This document shows positions 34,312-42,184 of a DNA stretch of 64,000 bases, one piece after another. The DNA lies in the NCBI RefSeq assembly GCF_019039105.1, contig NZ_JAHPIV010000002.1:1-64000 (forward strand), read 5' to 3'. The notes beneath the pieces were generated by a model. It saw only the letters and a list, made by a program, of their open reading frames with translations. It made no database searches and had not been told where the DNA came from. Each line of letters begins with the position of its first letter. The first letter of the stretch is position 1. Source of the stretch: Desertibacillus haloalkaliphilus (GTDB taxonomy: Bacteria; Bacillota; Bacilli; Bacillales; KJ1-10-99). A program made the translations under genes and the position numbers.

Positions 34312-35805
34312 ATGGAAATTTTTGTACGTGGAGTAGATGAGCGTTATAAGAGATCGCTTGAACATATTGCCCAGCTTTATTTTGAAGAGGTAGAGGTGAA
34401 TTTTACCGAACATGAGGAGAGTGACTTCGAGCTATCGCTTAATATTCGTGGTGAGCAGTTGATTCAAGTATCTGCGACGTTAGTAGGGAAGGATGCAAAT
34501 GAACATGCTTCATTTGAAAAGCATGTCGGAACGTTATCGAGCGAGAAGGAGTGGCTGAAAAAGGCAAAGCAAGCCGCTAATCATGTGTTTGTCAAAGTTT
34601 TAACAGCTTATACTGGGATTGCCCAGCCTTGGGGGACGTTAACAGGTATTCGTCCAACGAAACTCATTCATCAGAAGCTACGCCAACTTCAGGACAAAGC
34701 GGCCGTGCATGAAGAACTTCGTCGGGACTACTTATTAAGTGAAGAGAAGATCGAACTCGTACAACGAATCGTTGATCGTCAGCTAGCTGTTGTTCCTGAT
34801 TTATATAAGTTAGATCGTGAAGTAAGTATCTATATTGGGATCCCATTTTGTCCGACAAAATGTGCGTATTGTACGTTTCCTGCTTATGCGATAAATGGGA
34901 AAAATGGGTCAGTTGAAGCGTTCTTAGATGGGTTACATTATGAAATTGAAGAGACGGGTAAGTGGCTTGCAGAAAATGGGGTTAACATTACGACCGTCTA
35001 TTTTGGTGGGGGCACACCAACGAGTATATCGGCCGAACAAATGGACAAGTTGTATGAAACGATGTACGAATCCTTCCCCAATATGGATCAGGTTCGTGAG
35101 TTAACGGTCGAAGCCGGACGCCCAGATACGATTACACCAGAAAAAGTAGAGGTCTTAAAAAAATGGAAGGTAGACCGAATCAGTATTAATCCCCAGTCAT
35201 TTGAGGATGAAACGTTAAAAGCGATTGGTAGGCATCATAGCGTTGAGGAGACAGTTACGAAGTATAAATTGGCCCGAGAGCTTGGGTTAGAAAATATTAA
35301 TATGGATTTGATTATCGGTTTACCTGGTGAGGGTGTACCGGAAATGCGTCATACTCTTGGTGAAACAGAAAAACTTCTACCAGAATCACTGACGGTTCAC
35401 ACGTTGTCATTTAAGCGAGCATCAACGATGACAAAAAATAAAGAAAAATACAAAGTTGCCAGTAGAGAAGAAGTATTAGATATGATGAAGATGACAAGTG
35501 AGTGGACGACTGAACAAGGCTATGAGCCTTATTATCTTTACCGTCAAAAAAATATCCTAGGGAACCTCGAGAATATTGGATATGCTTTCCCGGAAAAAGA
35601 GAGCATCTATAACATTATGATTATGGAGGAATGTCAAACAATTATTGGTCTCGGTTGTGGAGCGGCTAGTAAATGGGTAGAACCAGGGACAGGAAAAATT
35701 ACTCGCCTCGCCAACCCAAAGGATCCGGTTACCTATAATGAGCGTTTTAAGCATTATACAGAGGAAAAAATAAAAGTACTTGCTGACCTATTTTCAAAAG
35801 AGTAG
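34312..35805 (+). CDS. hemZ: Radical SAM coproporphyrinogen III oxidase-like protein HemZ
   Basis: This 497-aa radical SAM enzyme has an N-terminal HemZ-specific domain of about 150 residues and then IYIGIPFCPTKCAYCTF. The CxxxCxxC cluster-binding Cys codons are at 34849, 34861 and 34870. VYFGGGTPTS, RISINPQSF and MDLIIGLPGEG are conserved SAM-domain blocks. HemZ is a HemN relative linked to oxygen-independent haem synthesis in B. subtilis; its exact reaction is less certain than HemN's. The ATG at 34312 has AGGAGAG 6 bases upstream and is preferred over the ATG at 34273. Confidence 0.93.
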   Translation: MEIFVRGVDERYKRSLEHIAQLYFEEVEVNFTEHEESDFELSLNIRGEQLIQVSATLVGKDANEHASFEKHVGTLSSEKEWLKKAKQAANHVFVKVLTAYTGIAQPWGTLTGIRPTKLIHQKLRQLQDKAAVHEELRRDYLLSEEKIELVQRIVDRQLAVVPDLYKLDREVSIYIGIPFCPTKCAYCTFPAYAINGKNGSVEAFLDGLHYEIEETGKWLAENGVNITTVYFGGGTPTSISAEQMDKLYETMYESFPNMDQVRELTVEAGRPDTITPEKVEVLKKWKVDRISINPQSFEDETLKAIGRHHSVEETVTKYKLARELGLENINMDLIIGLPGEGVPEMRHTLGETEKLLPESLTVHTLSFKRASTMTKNKEKYKVASREEVLDMMKMTSEWTTEQGYEPYYLYRQKNILGNLENIGYAFPEKESIYNIMIMEECQTIIGLGCGAASKWVEPGTGKITRLANPKDPVTYNERFKHYTEEKIKVLADLFSKE

Positions 35806-35833
35806 AGGGTTTTACAGTCTCGCAAATAAGTAG

Positions 35834-35878
35834 GGTGCCATAAAGGTTCGATTGATACCTTTCATGGCACCTTTTTTT
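35834..35878 (+). terminator. Terminator of hemZ
   Basis: GGTGCCAT...AAGGT pairs with ACCTT...ATGGCACC, followed by TTTTTTT. The T run touches the end of the convergent yhzD-like gene. Confidence 0.9.
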
Positions 35879-36059
35879 ATCGGTGGAAGTGGACTAATTT
35901 TCCCGATCGTGTCATGCGACTTGTATGATTGCTATAATTTTCGTCTGCTAAACGTTGCTCACAGAGTTCTTTTGCTTTATCATCATTTTCTGCTTCGATT
36001 GTTTCCTCTAAAAGTTTTTCACCTGATGGATCGTAAACCGTTAACGTATACTGATTCAT
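35877..36059 (-). CDS. yhzD: YhzD-like small protein
   Basis: This is a 60-aa protein, MNQYTLTVYDPSGEKLLEET followed by a helix with AKELCEQRL and a basic C-terminus SGKLVHFHR. The length, fold-like pattern (strand, strand, helix) and place beside hemZ fit YhzD of B. subtilis. AAGGGGGCATTG precedes the ATG. The function is unknown. Confidence 0.78.
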   Translation of the reverse strand: MNQYTLTVYDPSGEKLLEETIEAENDDKAKELCEQRLADENYSNHTSRMTRSGKLVHFHR

Positions 36060-36777
36060 TTCAATGCCCCCTTATTTTTAAGTCTAATACCAAAAGTCTG
36101 AATAGAAAGACAAGTCACTTAAACTAATTATACTAGAGAGGGTTGATGTTCCTCAATAAAAATTTGTACATATATGGGAATAGGACAACCTTCTTCTTCA
36201 AATATATGCTCTTGAGAGCGTAAAAAGTAGTAGTACTCCCACCTCATTTTAAGCATTGCTTTCATGTGAAACTTTCTATAGAGCTAGAATTGTTGTGAAA
36301 TTTGAGAGAAATGGACAATCCCTACTTTTGTTCATTTAGGAAAAACTATGAAAAAAGACTGTCTTCGTGATGGATAATTATTCCTAATTTTTTGGGCGTT
36401 AGACTTTATAAAAAAACATCTTTAATTCCTATAAATATACGGGGGCGTTGTTTTTAGGATTGTTGCACATGTGTTGGTATTTGTCCATTTTTATCAGTCT
36501 TTAGTCAGTGGTGTTTTCTCCAACAGCTAAGCCGCGATTGACGTAAGAATTTAGTCTATTGACATAAAATGACATAATTATAATAATTAACAAAGTTGTT
36601 AACTAGTAACAGTTTAAGAATTGTAATGGCTGTGGTTGCTCCGTACAGACAATCTTTATGACTAGTTTTTTGTACATTAAGAGTAATAAGAAGATCAGTG
36701 AACCATTAGATAGAAGTGTTGATAAAAGCGTTGAATGGGTAGAAAAACATTCAACAAAATAATTAAGGGGTAATTCG
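36060..36777. other. Long AT-rich intergenic region with promoter and operator-like palindrome
   Basis: No gene was recognised in about 720 bp. Near its right end lies a promoter candidate, TTGACA (36559-36564) with AATAAT after 17 bp or TATAAT after 14 bp, followed by a palindrome at 36587-36602. This would give the next gene a leader of roughly 190 nt. The left half contains only short, uncorrelated AT-rich stretches. Confidence 0.55.
36587..36602. promoter_or_regulatory. Operator-like palindrome TTAACAA-AG-TTGTTAA
   Basis: Perfect 7-bp arms with a 2-bp centre lie directly after the -10 region, where a repressor would block transcription of the downstream membrane protein. The regulator cannot be named. 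Confidence 0.5.
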
Positions 36778-37068
36778 ATGCAAATTAAGTTTGTTCGTTC
36801 AAAAACGATGAATAAGATTGTTAAGTATTATGCAATATTTATGATTGTTAGCTTACTTGTTATTTCGTATTTAGGTGGTAATCATGATTATATTACTGTA
36901 AGAACGGGATGGACAGTCTTTTTCACCATTGCTGGTATAGGGATGTGTCTTGTATATATAGGTATATTTACATATCCTAAAGCAGAACGTAAGAAATTTT
37001 GGATGAAACATGGACTGGGAATTCTTATCTTTGGGTTAGTGATTATCTATAATCGTTTTTTCAGGTGA
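36778..37068 (+). CDS. Small membrane protein, unknown function
   Basis: This is a 96-aa protein with three hydrophobic segments: YYAIFMIVSLLVISYLGG (about 16-33), WTVFFTIAGIGMCLVYIGIF (about 45-64) and LGILIFGLVIIYNRFF (about 80-95). Basic loops in between suggest orientation by the positive-inside rule. AAGGGG precedes the ATG by 8 bases and a strong terminator follows. It has no recognisable family and stands alone between yhzD and yhaQ. Confidence 0.72.
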   Translation: MQIKFVRSKTMNKIVKYYAIFMIVSLLVISYLGGNHDYITVRTGWTVFFTIAGIGMCLVYIGIFTYPKAERKKFWMKHGLGILIFGLVIIYNRFFR

Positions 37069-37407
37069 CCGCATCGTTATCTAAGTGAGCATCATAAGTA
37101 AAGGGAGCTTTCGGATTTTGTCTACTAAGACGAGTCATTGAGAATAGAAAAATGGTGTTACTCTCCTATGAACCTAAGACCATGAGCGTGATTTGTAGGC
37201 TCTTATTTTGGTAGATAAACTACCAAAATGGGAGTCTTTTTGCATGGTAATTTTATTTTCGGTGATCCTTGCAATATGTTCACGATTTTCCTGAATTAGG
37301 GTACCAGTTATAAAACTACCATAGGAAATTTTTCAGAAAGCAATCTCAAGGAGAACGTTACAGTGTATGATAGAAAGAGGTGTTTTCTGTCAATAAGGGG
37401 TGTTCTC
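37069..37407. other. Intergenic region before yhaQ
   Basis: It holds the strong terminator at 37198-37241. The remaining part (37242-37407) should contain the yhaQP promoter, but no clear -35/-10 pair was recognised. Confidence 0.5.
37198..37241 (+). terminator. Strong terminator of the small membrane protein gene
   Basis: The perfect core stem ATTTTGGTAG (37205-37214) with CTACCAAAAT (37220-37229) is extended by GGCTCTT/GGGAGTC and followed by TTTTT. Confidence 0.92.
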
Positions 37408-38307
37408 ATGAGTTTACGAATAAATCATGTTACAAAACAATATGGAAATGTAACGGCTGTTGACCAACTCACGTTAGAGATTCAGCGTAATCAAATGTTT
37501 GGTGTATTAGGAGCAAACGGAGCAGGAAAGACAACGACATTTCGAATGATTCTTGGGCTACTTGATCCGTCCGAAGGTGAAATTACATGGAATGGCCAAA
37601 CAATCGCTAAACGTATGAATGAAAAAATCGGTTATTTACCTGAAGAGCGTGGACTATATCCGAAGCTAAAAGTGGTCGATCAATTGGTCTACTTAGGTCG
37701 GTTAAGAGGAATGAAGAAACGTCAAGTTATTGATGAAATGAAATTATGGCTAGATCGGTTTCATGTACCAGAGTATGCGAACAAAAGGGTTGAAGAATTA
37801 TCAAAAGGAAATCAACAAAAGGTTCAATTTATTGCCTCGGTCATCCATAAGCCTGAATTACTTATTCTTGATGAACCTTTCAGCGGTTTAGATCCGGTAA
37901 ATGTCGAGCTTTTAAAAAAAGCGGTACTTGCTTTAAAAGAGCAGGGGACGACCATTCTATTTTCTAGCCATCGGATGGAGCATGTCGAAGAGCTTTGTGA
38001 GCATCTGTGCATCCTGCACAAGGGAAAAGCGGTTGTTCATGGAAATCTGCGCGATGTGAAACGATCGCATCGAAAAAAGAATGTGATGATCCACGCCGAT
38101 TTTTCACTAGAATTTCTAAAGGAAATGGCAGGGGTATTACACTATAGAGAAACGCAAGAAGGTGCGATCCTGCAAATTGCAGATGAATCAGTATCACAAC
38201 ATATTTTTCAAGCAATATCAGGTTTTGGTTTTGTTCGAAAGTTTGAATTAGAAGAACCATCATTAAATGATATTTTTATTGAAAGAGTAGGTACTGAATA
38301 TGAATAA
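37408..38307 (+). CDS. yhaQ: ABC transporter ATP-binding protein YhaQ (NatA-like)
   Basis: This 299-aa ATPase has Walker A GANGAGKTT, Q-loop IGYLPEERGLYPKL, signature ELSKGNQQK, Walker B LLILDEPFSGLDP, and a C-terminal accessory domain of about 80 aa as in NatA/YhaQ exporters. The ATG at 37408 follows AAGGGGTG; an in-frame GTG at 37363 is less likely. It overlaps the permease gene by 8 bp. With YhaP it probably forms an exporter; sodium efflux is known for the related NatAB system, but the substrate here is unknown. Confidence 0.91.
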   Translation: MSLRINHVTKQYGNVTAVDQLTLEIQRNQMFGVLGANGAGKTTTFRMILGLLDPSEGEITWNGQTIAKRMNEKIGYLPEERGLYPKLKVVDQLVYLGRLRGMKKRQVIDEMKLWLDRFHVPEYANKRVEELSKGNQQKVQFIASVIHKPELLILDEPFSGLDPVNVELLKKAVLALKEQGTTILFSSHRMEHVEELCEHLCILHKGKAVVHGNLRDVKRSHRKKNVMIHADFSLEFLKEMAGVLHYRETQEGAILQIADESVSQHIFQAISGFGFVRKFELEEPSLNDIFIERVGTEYE

Positions 38308-39571
38308 GTTTTTTGTGATTTTATTTCATACATATATCAGCCGTTTAAAATCAAAATCGTTTATCATTACAACAATAATTACAGCTTTATTGGTTTTAGG
38401 TGTGACGAATTTACAGCAGATCATTACGCTTTTTGAACAGCAAGAACAAAGCAACATCATCGCTGTGACAGATAGGGATGGTGAGTGGTTAGATAAGCTA
38501 GAGAGGCAACTTGAGCCCGTCCAGGACCGTATTGAGCTTGTTCACTATGTTGAAACGGAACAGAGGGCTGAGGATGCAGTAAGGGATGGGGAGTTTGATG
38601 GGTATTTACAACTCACAACCTCGGCGTCAGGGCTGCCCCAAGCGGTCTATAAAGCAAATATCGTAGCTGAAGCTGTCGTGCCTCAGCAGGTTGAACAGGC
38701 ATTACAACAACTTAAAATAGCAGCTGCGACAAAACAACTCGGCTTGCATGATACCCAGGTGGATGAAATGTTTGGAGCTGTGGACTTTGAGAGAGTAGCG
38801 CTACAAGAAGGAGCAAAATCGGAAGAAGAACTAAATCAAGCCCGTGTATTAGTCTACGTGTTGTTGTTTGTTATTTATTTTTCGGTTGTGTTTTATGGAA
38901 ATATGATTGCGACTGAAGTGGCAACGGAGAAGTCGTCTCGAGTCATGGAAATCTTAATTTCGAGCGTATCACCAATAAAGCAAATGTTTGGGAAAATAGC
39001 TGCAGTTGCTTTGTTAGGGCTGACCCAATATGCGGTGATCATCGGAGTAGGATATGTCTCTATTCGCAATCGTTTTGAGCAAGAGGTCGATCATAGTCTC
39101 TATGAGGCGATGGGTCTTGGGCAGCTATCGTCGTTAACGATCTTCTATGCATTGCTTTTCTTCTTATTAGGTTATTTGCTCTATGCTACAATCTCAGCCA
39201 TGCTTGGATCGTTAGTGAGTCGGATTGAGGATGTAAATCAAATGATTGCACCACTTAATTTATTAGTTATCGCTGCGTTTATTATTGCAATGTTCGGCTT
39301 AGGAAGCCCGGAATCGTCATTAATCACGTTCACATCATTTATACCATTCTTCTCACCGATGATTATGTTTCTACGTGTAGGGATGCTACAAGTACCTTTC
39401 TGGGAGGTAGCTGCAAGTATTAGTATTTTAATTGTTACGATATTGTTTTTTGCAGGTATTGGTGCGAGAGTTTATCGTGGCGGTGTTTTATTATATGGGA
39501 AGTCTTCTTCGTTCAAGGATGTGAAACGAGCGATTGTTATATCAAAAAATGAGAAACGACCGCCTTTATAG
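38300..39571 (+). CDS. yhaP: ABC transporter permease YhaP (NatB-like)
   Basis: This 423-aa membrane protein has one N-terminal transmembrane segment (SKSFIITTIITALLVLGVTN, about 18-37), a large extracellular domain, then five or six segments in the C-terminal half. These include FYGNMIATEVATEKSSRVMEI, the family signature of ABC-2/NatB-type permeases. It is coupled to yhaQ by overlap and completes the exporter. Confidence 0.9.
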   Translation: MNKFFVILFHTYISRLKSKSFIITTIITALLVLGVTNLQQIITLFEQQEQSNIIAVTDRDGEWLDKLERQLEPVQDRIELVHYVETEQRAEDAVRDGEFDGYLQLTTSASGLPQAVYKANIVAEAVVPQQVEQALQQLKIAAATKQLGLHDTQVDEMFGAVDFERVALQEGAKSEEELNQARVLVYVLLFVIYFSVVFYGNMIATEVATEKSSRVMEILISSVSPIKQMFGKIAAVALLGLTQYAVIIGVGYVSIRNRFEQEVDHSLYEAMGLGQLSSLTIFYALLFFLLGYLLYATISAMLGSLVSRIEDVNQMIAPLNLLVIAAFIIAMFGLGSPESSLITFTSFIPFFSPMIMFLRVGMLQVPFWEVAASISILIVTILFFAGIGARVYRGGVLLYGKSSSFKDVKRAIVISKNEKRPPL

Positions 39572-39667
39572 GATAATGGCTTTACATCCCTCCCGTAAAA
39601 ATCATAAATGGGAGTAACCAAACGCCTATTGGATGAATAGAGTGATGGTGTAAAGGAGGAGATCGGT

Positions 39668-39988
39668 TTGCATCAACAGCAACAAATGTATACATTGGGT
39701 AATCATTACTTAAATCAGCCTGTATCCGTCCAAACAGTAGATAACCAAACGTTTCAAGGCATTGTCGAGCACGTTGACCCTCATTATCTTTATTTAGCAG
39801 TTCCTAATCAATCTATGCATCGTGAGGATCAAGAAACAAGACAATTTCCTGGGTATGGGGTGCCTTATGGTTACTTCCCGCCTTATGGCTATCCTTACTC
39901 CCCATATCCTTATTCGCCGATATCACGACTCGTATTGCCATTAACGGCCTTAGCTGCTTTAGCTTTGCTCCCTGGTTTATATTATTGA
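39668..39988 (+). CDS. Tyr/Pro/Gly-rich small protein with C-terminal hydrophobic tail (TTG start)
   Basis: This is a 106-aa protein. The N-terminal half (QPVSVQTVDNQTFQGIVEHV) looks like a small Sm/LSm-like beta-barrel fragment. It is followed by a Tyr-Gly-Pro-rich stretch (GYFPPYGYPYSPYPYSP) and a hydrophobic tail (LVLPLTALAALALLPGLYY). AAAGGAGG lies 7 bases before TTG at 39668, clearly deciding the start. Such composition is common among Bacillus spore-coat or outer-layer proteins, so a coat role is a guess. A terminator follows. Confidence 0.75.
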   Translation: MHQQQQMYTLGNHYLNQPVSVQTVDNQTFQGIVEHVDPHYLYLAVPNQSMHREDQETRQFPGYGVPYGYFPPYGYPYSPYPYSPISRLVLPLTALAALALLPGLYY

Positions 39989-40011
39989 GAAGCGACAGTA
40001 AGATAGTTCTT

Positions 40012-40052
40012 AGTCTCACGTGGAGAGTTGATACTCACCGTGGGACTTTTTC
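40012..40052 (+). terminator. Terminator after the Tyr/Pro-rich gene
   Basis: AGTCTCACG (40012-40020) pairs with CGTGGGACT (40039-40047), followed by T-rich sequence. Confidence 0.85.
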
Positions 40053-40234
40053 TTTTTTAGCTGCTTGATCACAATTCTGTCGGTTACGCTGTCTGAAAGC
40101 AATCGAAAAAAAGTCTGGGAAAAGGTAAAGGGTTTAGTTTTGGGAGAGAAAAAATGCTACCGACATTAGAAATGGCACAATAATTGCCATACATTTCAAA
40201 CTCTATTTCACAGTATGATCATAACTAGCAAACT

Positions 40235-40266
40235 AAAACGCTCAAGATTTTGCACTGAGCGTTTTT
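40235..40266. terminator. Bidirectional terminator
   Basis: AAAACGCTCA (40235-40244) pairs perfectly with TGAGCGTTTT (40256-40265). There are T runs on both strands. Confidence 0.85.
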
Positions 40267-40354
40267 CTACGTAGTATTTAATTTTTTTGGTTCAACTAAC
40301 GCATCCGTTCGGTTGAAGATGTGGCTATACCGACAAAAATAGTTTAACTATTTT

Positions 40355-40447
40355 TATGAAAGACATTTCCAACGTGAATCAGGCCTCCTATGTCCTTCAT
40401 CGGCTTTATGAAGGACATTTCCATTGTGAATCAGGTGTCTTATGTCC
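40355..40447. repeat. Two direct repeats, period 52 bp
   Basis: TATGAA(A/G)GACATTTCCA followed by GTGAATCAGG and TATGTCC occurs at 40355 and again at 40407 with a few substitutions. GAA(A/G)GACAT and ATGTCCTTC inside can also pair, so each unit is potentially a hairpin. Confidence 0.65.
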
Positions 40448-40464
40448 CAGCTACTACAAGTTTG

Positions 40465-40755
40465 TTAAAAATCTACAACAATTATATCTTCTAAGCCGAG
40501 TTCATTTTTTAAATACGCTACCACTTCTTGGTGTTTCGGATGTGGTCCAAAGTTTTCAAGCGCTTGTTTGTTCTCAAATTTCACTGTCATTCCGACATCA
40601 TATCCCTGGCTTCTATTAGAAAAATTTCGACCTTGTTGGATCTCAATGATTCCAGGGATTTCGTCTTTTAACTTTAACGTTTTATCAATAAGCTTATCCA
40701 CCTGAGCATCTGTTACTGCTCCTGAAAATTTAATTAGTACAATATGGGTAACCAT
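40465..40755 (-). CDS. Dabb-family (stress-responsive A/B barrel) protein
   Basis: This 96-aa protein starts MVTHIVLIKFSGAVTDAQVD, with LKDEIPGIIEIQQGRNFSNRSQGYDVGMTVKFENKQAL and a final YLKNELGLEDIIVVDF split across helices and strands, the typical ferredoxin-like dimeric Dabb fold. Some relatives are cyclases or act in aromatic breakdown. It is the last gene of a three-gene leftward cluster with a permease and a flavin monooxygenase, 18 bp after the permease, so it may act on the same pathway's intermediate. Confidence 0.88.
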   Translation of the reverse strand: MVTHIVLIKFSGAVTDAQVDKLIDKTLKLKDEIPGIIEIQQGRNFSNRSQGYDVGMTVKFENKQALENFGPHPKHQEVVAYLKNELGLEDIIVVDF

Positions 40756-40773
40756 CGTTTAACTCTCCCTTAT

Positions 40774-42126
40774 CTATGCCGCTTTATCTTCAGACTGACT
40801 ATTATCGTTTTGCTTCCTTTCAAGTATGAAATAGAGTACGATCCCTACAATTAGGGCATGTGCTGCCCCGTATGTAGCTAATACAATCGCTGTGATCATT
40901 GCAACGCCTCGACTGATGTCCGTTTTAACATAGCTCAATCCTAGAGTAATACACAAATAGCCAGTTAAGATCATAGTAATCGATAGTGCAATGGGTAAGA
41001 AGGGCTGAAACAAGGTCACTAAAGGAAGGATGAAGCACCCTAATGTTAGTGAAATAACAAGCGTATTTGTACCCGAATAAATAGACTCCATCGCTTTTCT
41101 TCCATATGTATACCGCTCAACCACAGAAGCGGTTCCAGCTGTAAATATGGGGCCCGATAAGCCTGCATGTGGGGCAAACAGTCCATGAACAAAATTCCTT
41201 AAAAAAGCAACAAGGTGCAGTTTTGTTACATCATAATCAATAATCTCGTCTTTTCTCACTTTGTCGGCACGCTCAACAAGAGTTGTTCCTACAATGATAT
41301 CGCCATAAGCGATAATATATCCCATAATGGCAATCGGGATCGCAATCATAAAAATTTCCAAGCTAGGAAAACCAACGACAAAAGGCGTATAGTTCCACAT
41401 TTCTGCAAAGTTTGGAATCGTGATTCCCCACTCGATAGAAGGTGATGGATATTCTTTTACGACCCAACCGATAAAAATGGCAATTAAAATCGCCGGCATA
41501 ATTCCAAAGTTGGCAATTGCTCTAGCAATCTGGCTTTTATTGTATAACGATTTATAGAAGCTTGAAAACATCATAAACAAACAAATAGCTCCACCAATAA
41601 TCAGTGATATCGGAGTTTCAGCGAGATTTCCTCCGGGCTGAATTTCACCTATTAAAGCCGCTAACCCTGCCCCGATTAATATCCCTGCTTTTAGGGATGA
41701 TGATAGTTTCTGAACAATGATTTTTCCGAGCCCGGTAATTCCTAAAATTAAAAATATAAATGCAACTAAGATTTGCACAGCGACTAGGGCTTGAATCGCC
41801 TCGGGACCAGGTTCAAAGTCGCCTAAAAAAATGATGATGAGCGGGATCAATGGTGTAATTAACCCTGGAACAAACGGGGTTCCTAATGCCGTCTGCATTA
41901 ACATCAAAAGATGAAATACGATAACGACGGCAAGTGCCGCATCATAGGACATGCCAACATGATTTTCTAATACAGGAATGATACTTAACCCTATAGAAAA
42001 GAGAACAAATCCCTGGATCATTTCAGGCAATTCCAATCTATAATGGATGAGCGGAAGCCTGAATTTAAAAGGACCGATTGGCCAGTAAGGGAGTTCTTCT
42101 CCATTTTTTCGTTTATATAGTGCCAT
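40774..42126 (-). CDS. NCS2/SLC23-like membrane permease
   Basis: This 450-aa protein has 12 or more hydrophobic segments. ALGTPFVPGLITPLIPLIII and the later APHAGLSGPIFTAGTASVVERYTYG resemble the substrate-site helices of nucleobase/ascorbate (SLC23) or related SLC26-fold transporters. AAGGAGTAA precedes the ATG. It is sandwiched between a FAD monooxygenase and a Dabb protein, so an aromatic or heterocyclic acid or purine-like compound may be the substrate. The match to a single subfamily is not clear. Confidence 0.8.
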   Translation of the reverse strand: MALYKRKNGEELPYWPIGPFKFRLPLIHYRLELPEMIQGFVLFSIGLSIIPVLENHVGMSYDAALAVVIVFHLLMLMQTALGTPFVPGLITPLIPLIIIFLGDFEPGPEAIQALVAVQILVAFIFLILGITGLGKIIVQKLSSSLKAGILIGAGLAALIGEIQPGGNLAETPISLIIGGAICLFMMFSSFYKSLYNKSQIARAIANFGIMPAILIAIFIGWVVKEYPSPSIEWGITIPNFAEMWNYTPFVVGFPSLEIFMIAIPIAIMGYIIAYGDIIVGTTLVERADKVRKDEIIDYDVTKLHLVAFLRNFVHGLFAPHAGLSGPIFTAGTASVVERYTYGRKAMESIYSGTNTLVISLTLGCFILPLVTLFQPFLPIALSITMILTGYLCITLGLSYVKTDISRGVAMITAIVLATYGAAHALIVGIVLYFILERKQNDNSQSEDKAA

Positions 42127-42184
42127 GACTTACTCCTTATTCGTATAAATTAGTCTACTAGCCAATGATTGAAATGTGATATTT

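Larger units (their letters stand above)
40053..40464. other. Intergenic region between convergent genes
   Basis: It contains a bidirectional terminator (40235-40266) and a pair of 52-bp-spaced direct repeats (40355-40447). No protein gene is supported. Confidence 0.6.

Noticed and set aside
35852-36127. 91-codon plus-strand frame over yhzD
   Set aside because: It starts within the hemZ terminator region and is antisense to yhzD, which has a good ribosome-binding site and family resemblance.
40356-40619. 87-codon plus-strand frame
   Set aside because: It runs through the direct repeats and is antisense to the Dabb gene; no ribosome-binding site.
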